DNA from: Riptortus pedestris | Taxonomy: Eukaryota > Arthropoda > Insecta > Hemiptera > Alydidae | Direction: 5' to 3' | Assembly: GCA_019009955.1 (NCBI GenBank) | Contig: CM032230.1 | Coordinates: forward strand, 108,729,001 to 108,793,000 | DNA length: 64,000 nt | In this document: positions 52,101 through 59,259 of the stretch, in pieces | Position numbering within the stretch: position 1 is the first letter of the stretch | Layout of the letters: every line of letters begins with the position of its first letter | Made by a program: the position numbers and the translations under genes | The notes under the pieces: generated by a model | What the model was told of the DNA's origin: nothing | The model's database searches: none | What the model saw: the letters and a program-made list of their open reading frames with translations, nothing else

Positions 52101-55100
52101 TCAGCAGCCGCCTTCTGAGAGAAAGGAATCATCACGATCCAAAGAATCAACAAGAATGGAAGAAAAAGTTGGACGAAAAATTAAAACAGAACGCAGTAGT
52201 AGCACTGGCCCTTCTGAAAGTAAACCAGTCAATAATTCAAACAAGATCCAACCGACAAAAGATATTGGAGACAGAAGCAAGTCACAAAATACCAGTGAAG
52301 ATCGAAATAAATCAAAAATTGCAACTGGAGATAAACCCAAGCCCCAAACTGTCATTAGTGATAGAAACAAATCAGAAACTCTCAAAAGAGACACTGAGAA
52401 AGCAAAAGAAGAACTTCAGTCTAAAAAGGAAATTCCAGGAAGAAAGAGAAAACAGGATGATACTGAGAAACAAAGTCCAGCGCATAAATCCCAGAGAAAG
52501 CCTAGTCCTCAACCCACAGAACATACTTCCATGGAAGAGAAACCAAGACAATGTTCTCCAGCTCCGAGCAAGAAAATTGATAAGAAGATAGAATCACCTT
52601 CTAAAAGGACAGAAGAATCATTGGCCAGTACTTTAGAAAGAGAGATTGCTGAAAGGAAGGCGGGAAGAGATATTCTTGGGAAAAGTAATTCAAAGAAATC
52701 TTTGGACAGGCTTTTTGAGAAAAGAGATAAATTAGTGAGGGAGAATGAGCGAAAAGAACAGAATGCCCTGTTAAGAAATTCTATCTCAGTACTTAATAAG
52801 TCTCCTGAGAAAATTCCCCACAAATCTCCCACAAAAGTTCACATTGAAATAGCTAAAGAAAAAGAAGTCATTATAAAAGATGAAAATAAAAATGATAAAA
52901 TACCTGATAGGTCTTGGTCATCTTTTAATAATAATAATTCTACAAATCTGGAAACAATTCAAATTCAGACTAAGTGTGAACCAATTGAAACTCCTGTACT
53001 TAATCAAAGAAGCCTTTTTTCACCAGAGCCTGACAATATTATTGATGACAGTATTAATTCAATCGATAAGAAGCCTGATGACTTGTACTCCACCAATGCT
53101 CCACACGATGATAATTTGAATGCAAACAGTGCACCTCCAATTCTTATCAAAGAAGACAATGATTCTTTACCTCATTTATCCCCAACTCCAACACAAACCG
53201 ATATTTTATTTAAAAATGATGGAATACCCCAGTTAGAGAAAGTTGAAAATCTTAATACTGCCTCTGAATTTTCTAACGCAGAGCCTGAAAAGTCAGAGCC
53301 AAAGAAAGTAACTTCAAGAACTTCTTCTCTTTCTGCTCCAAATCAACAAAGATCAATATTTTCTCCTCAACCTCCTAAAGATTCTACTGTAAATGAATTC
53401 TTTGATTTTGAAAATGAAATACTTGCTGTAGATGAAGACAATTTTGGTATCCCTCGAGATTCTGAAGAGAGGGCACCACCATTGTCTTTCTCTTTCAATA
53501 GTGATTTTCTTTTCAAGATGGACAGCAAAGAGGAAAATGCAAGAGAAACAATGAATCTTGTTGAAAAACTGAGGTTAGGAATTGGCTTTGCTAAGAAAAC
53601 ACAGCCAGATGGTGAAGTTGAAAATACTGATAATAAATCTGCCATAAACTTTGAAGAAAATGAGCAAATAGACAATAAATCTCTTGAAGATGTTAAATTG
53701 GATCCTCCACCTCCTCCCTTACAGCAACCACCTCCTTCTATTCAGACTGCAGCTGAGGCACTTGCTCTTATAGAACCAAACATTCCTGATGAAATTAAAC
53801 AAAGTACTTCAGAATTAGATATTGAAGAGGCTACTAAAAGCTTAGATCATGATGCTACTATTAACTTAATAAAACCGATTATTGATGAAGCTGCTGTACG
53901 TCTTGGTGCTGAGCCACTTCTTCTTCAGTCTGTAAGTAGTGACAAACAAGAAATACCACCTTACGACTCCAATGACCACTATCAATATCAGAATTATTCT
54001 TTGACTTTGGAAGTTGGTAAAGTGCCTGGGAGGGAAAAATTAGATAGAAGTAATAGTGCCCAAGCTGATGAGAGGTGGGTACCTCCTAGTGTTCCACCTA
54101 GTGTCCATTCATATGATCCTGTACCATCTCCATATAGAAATAAGTGGGCAGACAGTGAAATAATGCCATCTAGGCATTCTTCATCTTCATCTGCCTCTTC
54201 AACGTCATCGTCTTCTCATCGAGAAGAAGTAGAGCAGCAGAAACATGAAGATTTAGGCCCAGGAATTTCTAATACTCCTTTAATTCCAGATATCCTTCCT
54301 TTCCAGGCGCTTCAATCATCCCTTTCATATAATCCATCGTGTGCTCTTACTAACCCTCCAACCTTTCATTTTTCCGAGCCTCCATCATATCCTGTGCCAT
54401 ACCTTCAGCCTCCCACATGTGCTCAAATGCCTTACACTACTTCTGGAGGGCCGGGACTATTCCCACCTAACTTCACTCCATCATTCCCATCACAACACCC
54501 CTTAGTCAACAAAATTCCTGATGAAACGATACATATGCCACCTCCTCCTCCTGCTTGTTCTGCAGCATTCACTGCGTCTTCACATAATATGGCCATAACT
54601 GCTGCAATGGTTGCTCCCATGGCAGGCCCAATTTTGCAAGAACCTCCTCCTCTAACTCCTTTACCTTTTCCTGCTCAAGAAAATTGTCAGCAAGTTACTC
54701 CAGAATCTGTTACCCCACAAACTCCTGAAAATTTCAATCATCAGCCACCCACATCAGTATCATCTGAAGAACCTCAAACACCTAAGCCTGTAGGTAAAAA
54801 GTCACCACAGAAACCTACAAGGACATCTGCTAGGTGCATTGCTCAACAAACCAAGTCGCCCGCTAAATCTCCTGGTAAATCTCCTCGGCAACTTGATCCT
54901 CGAGGACGAGGGAAAGACAAGAGAGGGCGCCCCCCTGGAAGAGTTAATCAAAGAGGACGTGGTAGAGGTCGAGGCCGAGGAAGGGGTCATGCTATTCATA
55001 CTGACAATACCATTACTAGTAAGCTTGTTGGTACAGTTTATGACTTCGACTTTGACGATGATGATGAAGGAGGAGAAAGTCTTGAAAATCTTAGAGCTAT

Positions 55101-56712
55101 GAGAGAAAGGAGAAAATCATCTGATGTACATGATAAGAAAACGGAATCATCTTATTTAAATAAAGATTCTCCTCTTTCACCTAAATTAACTAGCCCAGTA
55201 CATCACAAAACAAGAGCAGGATACAACAGTGATACTAAAGGTGTGAGTCCTGAATTGAATCAGAACAAGGATGTCAATTCCCAGCAAACAAGGCCAGTTG
55301 ATATAGTTGAACCTTTACTGCCTGGTCCTGTAGACATGCGTACTTATAGCTCCTTTACTTCAACTACATCTACGTATCAAAATCATTTATTAGAATCTTT
55401 TTCATCCGTTCAACCCCCTGAAACATCCATGAAAGATTATGTCGAAGAATTGGAAGAGGAAATACAGACATTGCGTGGAACAACTGCAAGTAAAATTGTT
55501 GATGATAATGTTCCTAAAGTAGCAGTAGATGATGTACCTCAAGTTTCATATGATGATTCTAGAAATCAACTAAAAGTTAAAATCAAAGGACCTTTCCTGG
55601 ATGCCAATTATGCAGCTTCTTCTGTTGTTCATCAAGCCCGTCCTCCTATTCCAAATGCCACTCAAACTGAGGGTGCAGCTGTTCCTCTTGGTCCATCTTC
55701 ATCAATTACATCAAGTGGTGGAACTTCAAATCTTAGAAGAATGAGAAAGAAAGAATTATTACGACAGTATTGTTCTCAGGATATGAATATGGATGACAAT
55801 GTTATAACAGCCCCTCCAGCTCCAGCTATTCAAGATCCGCTCCTTAATAGAACAGTTATTACAATACCTAAGGCTGTTGCATCAATGCCAAAAATCCCTA
55901 CTTTGGATGATTACAAAGCTGTTGTAGATGCGGCTGCAAACATTGAGAAGAAAAAGAAGAAAGATAGAATTGGATCTTTCCGTGAACCAGATGAAATTAT
56001 GGAAAGGCGGAAAAGTGTAGGAAGTAATCAGGAAAGTGAAATGCCTGTTCAACCTCAAAAAAGAAGAGGGAGAGCTCCTAAAAATGCTACAGCTCCCAAG
56101 CTTAAAATAAAATTAAGGGGTGATGGTAATAATGAGATGAGTGTTTCAACATTTTCAGAAGAGCGTAAAAACCTAAGGGTAAGACCTCCTAAGAAGAGAT
56201 TAACAAATGTTCCTAAGCCTACTGTTGAAGAAATGAAAAGGGAGAGCATGAAATACAGAAAGATGGTTATGGCTGGGTTTGAAGAGGAGGAGGATGTTGT
56301 TGAAGAAAGGAGCAGAAAAAGAAAGAAAAAATCATTTGATGATACACCAATAGTAAGTGTAATTGCTGATGAAGGGGCCCCTAAACTTATTATTAAGTTC
56401 TCAAAAAGGACTGAAGAAGAGGTGGTTCACACACCTCCACCACCACCGCCGCCACCAACAGTTGAATCCGAGCCATTGGTACTGCCATCGAGTGAGTGTG
56501 ATGATAGGACTAGTGATGAAAATCCTGCTGTTAAAAAAGTACGGACGTCTAATAAAATCATGCCTATTAAGTTAAAATTATCTAGGTGTGAAGAAGGTTA
56601 TGTTATGAAAGTGCCGATTTGTGATAGTGTTGATCAAACTGGCAGTGAACTTTCATCCGATATAAGAGATACTGCCACCTTACCCCTTAGTAAAGATTGT
56701 GAGGTCAGGTGA
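23602..56712 (+). CDS. rno: Rhinoceros (JADE-family PHD finger protein), 10 coding exons, 2696 aa
   Basis: Ten plus-strand exons join with GT-AG sites and consistent phases into 8091 nt: 23602-23650, 30655-30797, 36436-36638, 39238-39401, 39524-39672, 40850-41137, 42874-43047, 43827-43957, 48967-49213, 50170-56712. Domains by residue: MSQRGKR start; conserved JADE/EPL1-like region about 65-230; PHD finger 231-275 with all eight ligands; zinc knuckle and extended PHD about 283-396; JADE helical region about 434-560; long low-complexity tail to 2696. JADE proteins are scaffold subunits of HBO1-type histone acetyltransferase complexes. Drosophila rno is a nuclear protein known to restrain EGFR signalling in the eye and is also about 3000 aa long. 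The very long tail separates it from vertebrate JADE1-3 and supports the rno assignment. Expression signals and the true first exon are not visible. Confidence 0.95.
24129..24942. repeat. 43-bp minisatellite, about 18-19 units
   Basis: The unit is roughly GTAAGCTATGAGTTATCTCA followed by TAGTCAGTGTTCTAGGCAAGAAC. The spacing of CAGTGTTCTAGG is 43 bp (for example 24301 and 24344). Central units are nearly identical and outer units diverge. It lies in the first coding intron of rno, downstream of exon 1. Almost every unit contains one or two GTAAG words. Confidence 0.95.
24943..26559. other. rno: rno intron 1, unassigned
   Basis: AT-rich intronic DNA. The ORFs here (for example 25122-25469) have random composition and no recognisable motif. 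Confidence 0.4.
26560..27115. repeat. Family A composite: minus fragment, microsatellite, plus right end
   Basis: 26560-26770 is the left/internal part in minus orientation (CAAAGTGAAAATTGGATG inverse, ATGAGAAATCTGCTTAGTTT). 26985-27113 is a plus-oriented right end (GAACAGACCTCATTTTCATC, GGGTAGGATTGAGG, CATATCTGCTAAT). Between them lies a (CA)n/(TA)n tract (26905-26967). Confidence 0.6.
27116..29668. other. rno: rno intron 1, unassigned
   Basis: Mostly AT-rich. A GC-richer patch at 27725-27920 (starting GACTTCCTCACCGGCCCCAA) has broken frames and no identifiable family. A small fragment resembling family A (GTTTGGTAATGATCA) lies near 29075. Confidence 0.35.
29669..29855 (-). repeat. 5'-truncated SINE with target duplication
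   Basis: Body of the main SINE family (TTATTAACGTCTACTTTTTG, GGTTATCTACAGGTTACCA, GCCCAGGCGGGAATCGAACT) lacking the box A head. It is flanked by ATCTTGCATAAT (29669-29680) and ATCTTGCATTAT (29844-29855). Confidence 0.8.
30655..30797 (+). CDS. rno: rno coding exon 2 (residues 17-64)
   Basis: 143 nt between TTTTCAG and GTAATT. It encodes [19 protein letters not shown], a basic nuclear-localisation-like cluster (KRRKGR) followed by an acidic run, and ends RSATEPPAE. It leaves in phase 0. Confidence 0.9.
30925..31278 (-). other. 117-codon ORF of unknown nature in rno intron 2
   Basis: The predicted protein starts with a hydrophobic stretch ([10 protein letters not shown]) followed by a charged region, then [12 protein letters not shown] and a Glu/Arg-rich C-terminal helix-like half. 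I recognise no family. It lies antisense within an rno intron. It could be a relic of a mobile element or chance. The DNA to about 31670 on the same strand continues with broken frames. Confidence 0.25.
31279..33973. other. rno: rno intron 2, unassigned
   Basis: AT-rich DNA. At about 33485-33535 a tRNA-like stretch (GTAGCTCACTGGTAATATG... GAGTCGAATTC) could be a SINE head, but no body was recognised. Nothing else is supported. Confidence 0.35.
33974..34184 (-). repeat. tRNA-derived SINE, near full length
   Basis: Minus-strand reading: GGGGCTCAGGTTACCATAGTG head, CTTAATCTCACATGGTAAACC, box B GAGTTTGATTCCCG, CCACCCTGGCTAGAAAAGG body, TTAATAAATAATAATATTC tail. Same family as the copy at 10.3 kb. 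Confidence 0.85.
34440..34780 (+). repeat. Family C repeat, copy 1
   Basis: Contains AAAAACATCTAGCCTTAGAATG, GAAATTTCATGTTTGG and GGACCTTTTTTTGTTAATCA. The same words in the same order occur at 38280-38650, and inverted at 59260-59480. No coding capacity is seen. The class is unknown. Confidence 0.55.
34781..36435. other. rno: rno intron 2, end, unassigned
   Basis: AT-rich DNA; nothing recognised except the TTTCTTTTCTACAG acceptor for exon 3 at its right edge. Confidence 0.4.
36436..36638 (+). CDS. rno: rno coding exon 3 (residues 65-132)
   Basis: The acceptor TTTTCTACAG precedes [18 protein letters not shown] and [21 protein letters not shown], the hallmark start of the JADE conserved region. 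The donor is GTAAGT, phase 2. Confidence 0.97.
36639..38279. other. rno: rno intron 3, first part
   Basis: AT-rich, with a short (TA)n at about 37138-37161. No repeats or genes recognised. Confidence 0.4.
38280..38650 (+). repeat. Family C repeat, copy 2
   Basis: Contains TGCATAACTCAAAAACATCT, AGCCTTAGAATGTTGAAATT and TTTTTAGAGATTACAAAAG, matching copy 1 in order. It has a purine-rich GGGGAGTGGGGG stretch in the middle. Confidence 0.55.
39238..39401 (+). CDS. rno: rno coding exon 4 (residues 132-187)
   Basis: The acceptor TTTTTTCCAG leads into [13 protein letters not shown] and ends [14 protein letters not shown], again JADE/EPL1-like sequence. The donor GTAATG leaves in phase 1. The following intron is only 122 bp, the shortest in the gene. 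Confidence 0.97.
39524..39672 (+). CDS. rno: rno coding exon 5 (residues 187-236), start of PHD1
   Basis: Encodes [18 protein letters not shown], then [12 protein letters not shown], giving the first two zinc ligands C231 and C234. The PHD finger is split by the next intron after S236. Confidence 0.97.
40290..40372 (+). repeat. Family A right-end fragment
   Basis: TTTGATGACATTTTTTTCAA, TGTCATGTGTACAACCTCAATAGG and a degenerate ATTTCCTTTAACGGGAAT match the family A right end. It lies in rno intron 5. Confidence 0.5.
40850..41137 (+). CDS. rno: rno coding exon 6 (residues 237-332), PHD1 and zinc knuckle
   Basis: 288 nt in phase 0. It completes PHD1 with C248, C251, H256, C259, C272 and C275 ([24 protein letters not shown]). 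It then gives the ePHD zinc knuckle ligands C283 and C286 (ECVLC), C295, and H304/C307 (WAHVSCALW). In JADE proteins this tandem PHD unit contacts the histone H3 tail. Confidence 0.98.
42163..42444 (+). other. Unidentified 93-codon open frame in rno intron 6
   Basis: The frame begins [18 protein letters not shown], includes [16 protein letters not shown] and ends in a Gly/Val-rich hydrophobic stretch ([20 protein letters not shown]) before TGA. It has more even base use than the surrounding intron and looks protein-like, yet there is no start signal or flanking splice site I would trust. It may be a processed-pseudogene or transposon fragment. I do not recognise the family. Confidence 0.3.
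42874..43047 (+). CDS. rno: rno coding exon 7 (residues 333-390), extended PHD core
   Basis: Encodes [18 protein letters not shown] with C340, C343, C350/C353, then [17 protein letters not shown] with C358, H363 and C366. This is the second PHD of the PHD-knuckle-PHD module. The donor GTGAGT leaves in phase 0. Confidence 0.98.
43497..43671 (+). repeat. Degenerate SINE, plus orientation
   Basis: AGGTTAGGCATAACTGTTAA (head), TGTGAGTTTGATTGTCCC (box B region), AAATAAAGTCCTTAAGTATT, TTGGTTAGAAAACAGTAGTAACCTG follow the order of the main SINE with many changes. It lies in rno intron 7. Confidence 0.55.
43827..43957 (+). CDS. rno: rno coding exon 8 (residues 391-434)
   Basis: Begins SYCEKHS, supplying the last ligands C393 and H396. 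It continues through a highly charged linker ending [20 protein letters not shown]. The donor GTAAGT leaves in phase 2 into the 5-kb intron that carries the Gypsy element. Confidence 0.97.
43958..45399. other. rno: rno intron 8, first part
   Basis: AT-rich. ORFs at 44360-44548 and 44713-44931 show no recognisable motif; the second lies in a slightly GC-richer patch running to about 45070 with broken frames. Confidence 0.35.
45400..45800 (+). repeat. Family A copy, plus orientation
   Basis: Contains CAATATCTTGGTTAATATTG, CAATAAGATTCGTTCTAGAC, a CCCCCCC tract, TTCAATTTCAGTCGTTAATG, GTAACCAGTAGAGCA, a short TATATATA, GAACAGACCTCATTTTTGTC and an end degraded to TTCCCTTATGGGATCTATGC. A second internal fragment of the family follows at about 45850-46200. 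Confidence 0.65.
46235..46471 (-). repeat. Gypsy 3' LTR
   Basis: Begins TGTTAGGGAGTAAATATTAT directly after the polypurine tract. It contains a poly(A) signal AATAAA at 46331-46336 (minus strand). The end near 46235 (GTGGTATCA) is estimated, not proved. Confidence 0.7.
46440..47260 (-). pseudogene. Gypsy pol remnant: RT start, gap, integrase N-terminus
   Basis: Around 47150-47050 the minus strand reads a protease-RT linker ([27 protein letters not shown]). The next recognisable sequence (near 47010-46860) is already the segment before integrase ([31 protein letters not shown]). It then runs into the HHCC zinc-binding domain ([30 protein letters not shown]). The catalytic RT fingers, palm and RNase H are absent, which indicates an internal deletion. 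The integrase catalytic core is also missing before the 3' LTR. Confidence 0.85.
47260..48329 (-). pseudogene. Gypsy gag and protease remnant
   Basis: Gag begins near 48329 ([19 protein letters not shown]), with an in-frame TAG after ELFKLQ. It continues [17 protein letters not shown] and [17 protein letters not shown]. The zinc knuckle [21 protein letters not shown] (about 47640-47560) is CCHC-type. The protease follows with [12 protein letters not shown] (about 47400) and, in another frame, [20 protein letters not shown]. Several frameshifts separate the pieces. Confidence 0.85.
48378..48519 (-). repeat. SINE fragment inside the Gypsy 5' LTR
   Basis: TTATTAACGTCCACTTTTTG, GGGACGGGTTATCTACAGGT and AGCCAGGGTGGGATTTTAGG are nearly identical to the SINE body at 10.3 kb. 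The box A/box B head is absent. It abuts the first 56 bp of the LTR at 48520, so it replaced or entered the remainder of the LTR. The closeness to the 10.3-kb copy suggests a recent event. Confidence 0.8.
48967..49213 (+). CDS. rno: rno coding exon 9 (residues 434-516)
   Basis: Encodes [19 protein letters not shown], then [17 protein letters not shown] and a charged helix ending QLRQDLER. This YWxLKRR region following the PHD module is conserved in JADE and BRPF relatives. The acceptor is TATTTTCAG, the donor GTAAGT. Confidence 0.98.
49604..49660 (+). repeat. SINE head fragment
   Basis: CGGGTTAGTCGTGTGAGTTA, GGTATTGGTCTTAATCTTACATTGTAAAC resembles the tRNA-related head of the main SINE. The body is missing. 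It lies in rno intron 9. Confidence 0.5.
50170..56712 (+). CDS. rno: rno terminal coding exon 10 (residues 517-2696)
   Basis: The acceptor is TTTTTTATCCAG. The exon opens [17 protein letters not shown], completing the JADE core. About 2180 residues of mostly disordered sequence follow: two PQRQAA(K/R)KA motifs (about 834 and 923), a Ser run (about 996-1026) followed by a Glu run (about 1029-1035), Pro-rich blocks, an AT-hook-like KRGRPPGR (2100-2107) joined to an RG repeat (2111-2122), [15 protein letters not shown] (2375-2389), a second RGRAP (2482-2486), and four hydrophobic/Lys alternating strands (2317, 2494, 2588, 2649). The stop is TGA at 56710. One intact 6.5-kb frame in such AT-rich DNA is itself strong evidence for selection. 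Confidence 0.97.
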   Translation, partial: VRNLCYMVSRREKLSRTLFRMREQTFHKQIAVLSDPSFNLSPAEVTAIRDCNHGPSMYDRIYSHDQAPPLSAEFDTLLARIAGVSPNDKGKLDRNGIRKKTENPYKRTYMNGGLERRRSLYASMSSGSDTDIKRPLVLDTSSTEERNKGTRDVKGKRLSKKRSERVISRPTVDTSTEDESKSWASPRSRGLSEMEKELEEKTGSDDSDDLIAFSQVKKDSRGVSNIYSDTDSDSSFKDGRNETSHPMRTKAAMKEFTAINQGNHKKSQIKSSKSTNRNEKETHPDSSLEDDFYKDKENVNVSKKKKRDSSAPSDLIVPQRQAAKKASESLRQGKAKDSVLVEQDTTKTMTSIDDNKIKSKPLKTKTKEITKDKNMSRDDKSKTPNNDIYEFDKDLCADGQDIIAYVPQRQAARKATESIKSGLNKPAVPPGENEPEQNKVKTNDLKVKKDLDTSKPRKEPEPEKNKKVIKTPETKGRKPSKSSVSSSSTSSSSSSSSGSSSSTSSSSSESGNEEEEEEEKKSTKLPLDKKSLFDPVPLKEDNKSKSTEKKPPQRKFEIAAFLESGKHSVHSSSTSYSSDTDDSEKAPVKKNEVLSKPKPDLVDSSKEDVRKDDSNLKVGNANKKLRKTPEKKLKTSDGRPELEFQQPPSERKESSRSKESTRMEEKVGRKIKTERSSSTGPSESKPVNNSNKIQPTKDIGDRSKSQNTSEDRNKSKIATGDKPKPQTVISDRNKSETLKRDTEKAKEELQSKKEIPGRKRKQDDTEKQSPAHKSQRKPSPQPTEHTSMEEKPRQCSPAPSKKIDKKIESPSKRTEESLASTLEREIAERKAGRDILGKSNSKKSLDRLFEKRDKLVRENERKEQNALLRNSISVLNKSPEKIPHKSPTKVHIEIAKEKEVIIKDENKNDKIPDRSWSSFNNNNSTNLETIQIQTKCEPIETPVLNQRSLFSPEPDNIIDDSINSIDKKPDDLYSTNAPHDDNLNANSAPPILIKEDNDSLPHLSPTPTQTDILFKNDGIPQLEKVENLNTASEFSNAEPEKSEPKKVTSRTSSLSAPNQQRSIFSPQPPKDSTVNEFFDFENEILAVDEDNFGIPRDSEERAPPLSFSFNSDFLFKMDSKEENARETMNLVEKLRLGIGFAKKTQPDGEVENTDNKSAINFEENEQIDNKSLEDVKLDPPPPPLQQPPPSIQTAAEALALIEPNIPDEIKQSTSELDIEEATKSLDHDATINLIKPIIDEAAVRLGAEPLLLQSVSSDKQEIPPYDSNDHYQYQNYSLTLEVGKVPGREKLDRSNSAQADERWVPPSVPPSVHSYDPVPSPYRNKWADSEIMPSRHSSSSSASSTSSSSHREEVEQQKHEDLGPGISNTPLIPDILPFQALQSSLSYNPSCALTNPPTFHFSEPPSYPVPYLQPPTCAQMPYTTSGGPGLFPPNFTPSFPSQHPLVNKIPDETIHMPPPPPACSAAFTASSHNMAITAAMVAPMAGPILQEPPPLTPLPFPAQENCQQVTPESVTPQTPENFNHQPPTSVSSEEPQTPKPVGKKSPQKPTRTSARCIAQQTKSPAKSPGKSPRQLDPRGRGKDKRGRPPGRVNQRGRGRGRGRGRGHAIHTDNTITSKLVGTVYDFDFDDDDEGGESLENLRAMRERRKSSDVHDKKTESSYLNKDSPLSPKLTSPVHHKTRAGYNSDTKGVSPELNQNKDVNSQQTRPVDIVEPLLPGPVDMRTYSSFTSTTSTYQNHLLESFSSVQPPETSMKDYVEELEEEIQTLRGTTASKIVDDNVPKVAVDDVPQVSYDDSRNQLKVKIKGPFLDANYAASSVVHQARPPIPNATQTEGAAVPLGPSSSITSSGGTSNLRRMRKKELLRQYCSQDMNMDDNVITAPPAPAIQDPLLNRTVITIPKAVASMPKIPTLDDYKAVVDAAANIEKKKKKDRIGSFREPDEIMERRKSVGSNQESEMPVQPQKRRGRAPKNATAPKLKIKLRGDGNNEMSVSTFSEERKNLRVRPPKKRLTNVPKPTVEEMKRESMKYRKMVMAGFEEEEDVVEERSRKRKKKSFDDTPIVSVIADEGAPKLIIKFSKRTEEEVVHTPPPPPPPPTVESEPLVLPSSECDDRTSDENPAVKKVRTSNKIMPIKLKLSRCEEGYVMKVPICDSVDQTGSELSSDIRDTATLPLSKDCEVR

Positions 56713-57060
56713 TGAAGGTAGAACTTTAAAGATTAATATTTACATTTTGTTATAGAAATATGTTGTTTTATGATCTGACATTTTAAACGAGTTTATAGGG
56801 ATCTGTTGTTGTCACCAAGTGATTTATTATTTTTTTCTACTGGCCCACTCAAAGTGAGCAATTTTTATATGTACATAACATTTTAAAGTCTATTTATAAC
56901 ACATAAAATAAGTGATAAAATGAAAAAATTGTGTTGTAAGTTGTTAGATATTCAATGTAACTTGTAGAAATTACCTCCTGATACTTCCCTACTTATATAT
57001 ATATATATAAATATGTATATTATTGCACAGTGTAATAAATATAGTTAATATTAGTCATAG
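56713..57060 (+). terminator. rno: rno 3' UTR start and candidate poly(A) signal
   Basis: AT-rich DNA after the TGA. A canonical AATAAA lies at 57034-57039, about 320 nt past the stop, followed by T-rich sequence. Longer 3' UTR forms are possible because the next kilobases are repeat-poor and hold TGTAAATA-like words. Confidence 0.4.
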
Positions 57061-58859
57061 TAAAAGTGGAAAAATGCAAAGGGAAACAAAATATATTGTA
57101 CAAATGTCAATTATTGTGTATTGTACGATGAATTGAATATTTTTGTACATAATGAGTGTTCTATAGTGTCCTGTATTTAATGTCTTGTAAATTATTTGTA
57201 CGTTTTATATAAATATTCAAGGGGAGCCCTTCGGTTCATTTGGGTATAACATTTCTTATCAGTACAATCAGACAGAATAAGATAGTAGGCCTAAAAAAAT
57301 GTATATTTCTTTGTTAAAATGATCCCAAATGGGACGAGCATGTTGTTATGTTGTTTATAGTCTCATATAATTTTAAGTCATATATAATATTCATAAAGGG
57401 GGGGGATTATTAATTATTTTTAATGTTGATTAATTTGTATAGTGTAATATTAAATGCTCGCCCAGACGTACAATGCATTACCTGAATGTTTTGCCTCAAT
57501 AGTATTCTTGTAAATAATCTAGTGTAAATATTTTAAATATAAATATTATAAATATATATATATATATAGAAAGAGAGAGTAGAATTGTAAAATTAATTTA
57601 TTTATTTTGTACAAAGTTTATATATTGTTCAAATGCAATTTGTAAAAGTTGAAGTATTGTGGAAGTCTCACAACTGAAAAAAAAAAAAATAATAATAATT
57701 ACGAAGAGGGTTTCCTTCATACTTTTTCTTACTATTTTTTATTAAATTATTACTATGATTTTTTTTAAAAATCATTATTTGGTAAAAGAAAATATTCATT
57801 TTTAAGTGTGTGCAAAGTAAATATGTTGATATTTGTTTATCTCATTCAATTCATTATTTTAATATTATTGAATTTGTGGCCACATAATTTTAAAATTTTG
57901 AATTGAATTTTAGTTTCAAATTTATTTATTTATAAATCTCTGTGATAATCATGTTCACAGTAGTGCAAGAAAAATAGTGAGCTATTATAGGACTGAACTA
58001 AAACATCACATGCATAACTCATTTTTATTTTTAATGATGGTTATAAGATTATTTAATCAATCATTAAACTAAACCCTAGTTTTATTTATGTATTCATCAA
58101 TATTATTATAATTATTTTTTTACATAAAAGCATGATATTTTTAAAACAAAAAATTATTATCGAATTCTGACATTATGATGTAAAATAGTTGGTTGTATAA
58201 TCCTGCTTGTAAGTTAGAAAAAATATTCTTTTAAATCAAATCTCATGTAAATTTCTGTCAAAATTAATTAAACTGAAGGTCATAATTATGGTTCATCTTT
58301 AAAGCTGTTTGATTTGATGCATTTTCCCCAATATATTATAAGATCTTAAAATTTGTTTCCCCTCTCATGAGATTAATACGCTAAATTAGCCATGGTATAA
58401 ATTATTATCCCCTATCTATTATGTGTTATATAAATAACAAATATATACTAATCAAGGATGTATTATTGTTGAAATAATGTCTTTGGGTTTTAATTAAAAT
58501 TGATGTAACACTTTTGGCTGTCAAATATGAGCTATATCTAGTAGTATGGCTATTTTTTCTAAATATCCTAATTGAGATTAACTATTCATTTAGTTTTTTT
58601 ATTGAGAGTATGCCTTTCTTATGTCAGGTTCGAACCTATAGCTAAGCCAATGATTGTTTTTTTTTTTTTTCTGGCATTATACTAAGTCCTCATGTTTCCT
58701 CTCGTATTTTTCCTGCTTTAAAGATATTTCTTTCAAAAAGTTATACAAGACTATTTACTTGAAGGATTGGCCCCTTAAATAATTAATACCAATTGTATTC
58801 AAACCGTAATAAAAATCTTTTGTTGAACAGCTAGTGAAGGGCTATACCTTCCACACGGT
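57061..58859. other. 3' flank of rno, AT-rich, repeat-poor
   Basis: No genes or recognised interspersed repeats. Short TA and poly(A)/poly(G) tracts only. It may include an extended rno 3' UTR. Confidence 0.4.
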
Positions 58860-59165
58860 GAGACAGTCAAATTGCTTGCTTAACGTGGTCTCCCTGCTGT
58901 AGTGTGGTAGCTTTCCAGACCAATGATCCTCATTGCTTAATTATTCAAATATTACTCAAATTATCTTACATTGCTGAGTGGGCACTAATGGAAATGGATA
59001 GAAGCCCAAATTCGAAATTAACCTTACAGCTAAATATAATTTATTGTGAAATCTCTCGTCTCGAACTTAAGACCTGTAGCACACACTGGTCTCGAACTTG
59101 AGACATGTAGCACACCTCTGGTCTTGGGCCATTGCAGTGCTTTTACCCACGTCTTATTCAAACCG
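58860..59165 (-). repeat. tRNA-like repeat with 31-bp internal duplication
   Basis: The minus strand carries box B-like AAGTTCGAGACC twice. On the plus strand GTCTCGAACTT starts at 59058 and 59089, a 31-bp tandem duplication ending GTAGCACAC in both. The stretch is less AT-rich than its flanks. It is probably a SINE of a second family. Confidence 0.45.
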
Positions 59166-59259
59166 TTGCGCTGCTATATTCATTCATTTAAAATTATTTC
59201 ATTTGAAAGTTATTTCTGTTCCAAAACATTGGACTGGACCATAAAATGTCATAGAACAT

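Noticed and set aside
52079..52591. 170-aa ORF in another frame within the rno last exon
   Set aside because: Overlaps the intact 2180-residue frame and has no splice or homology support.
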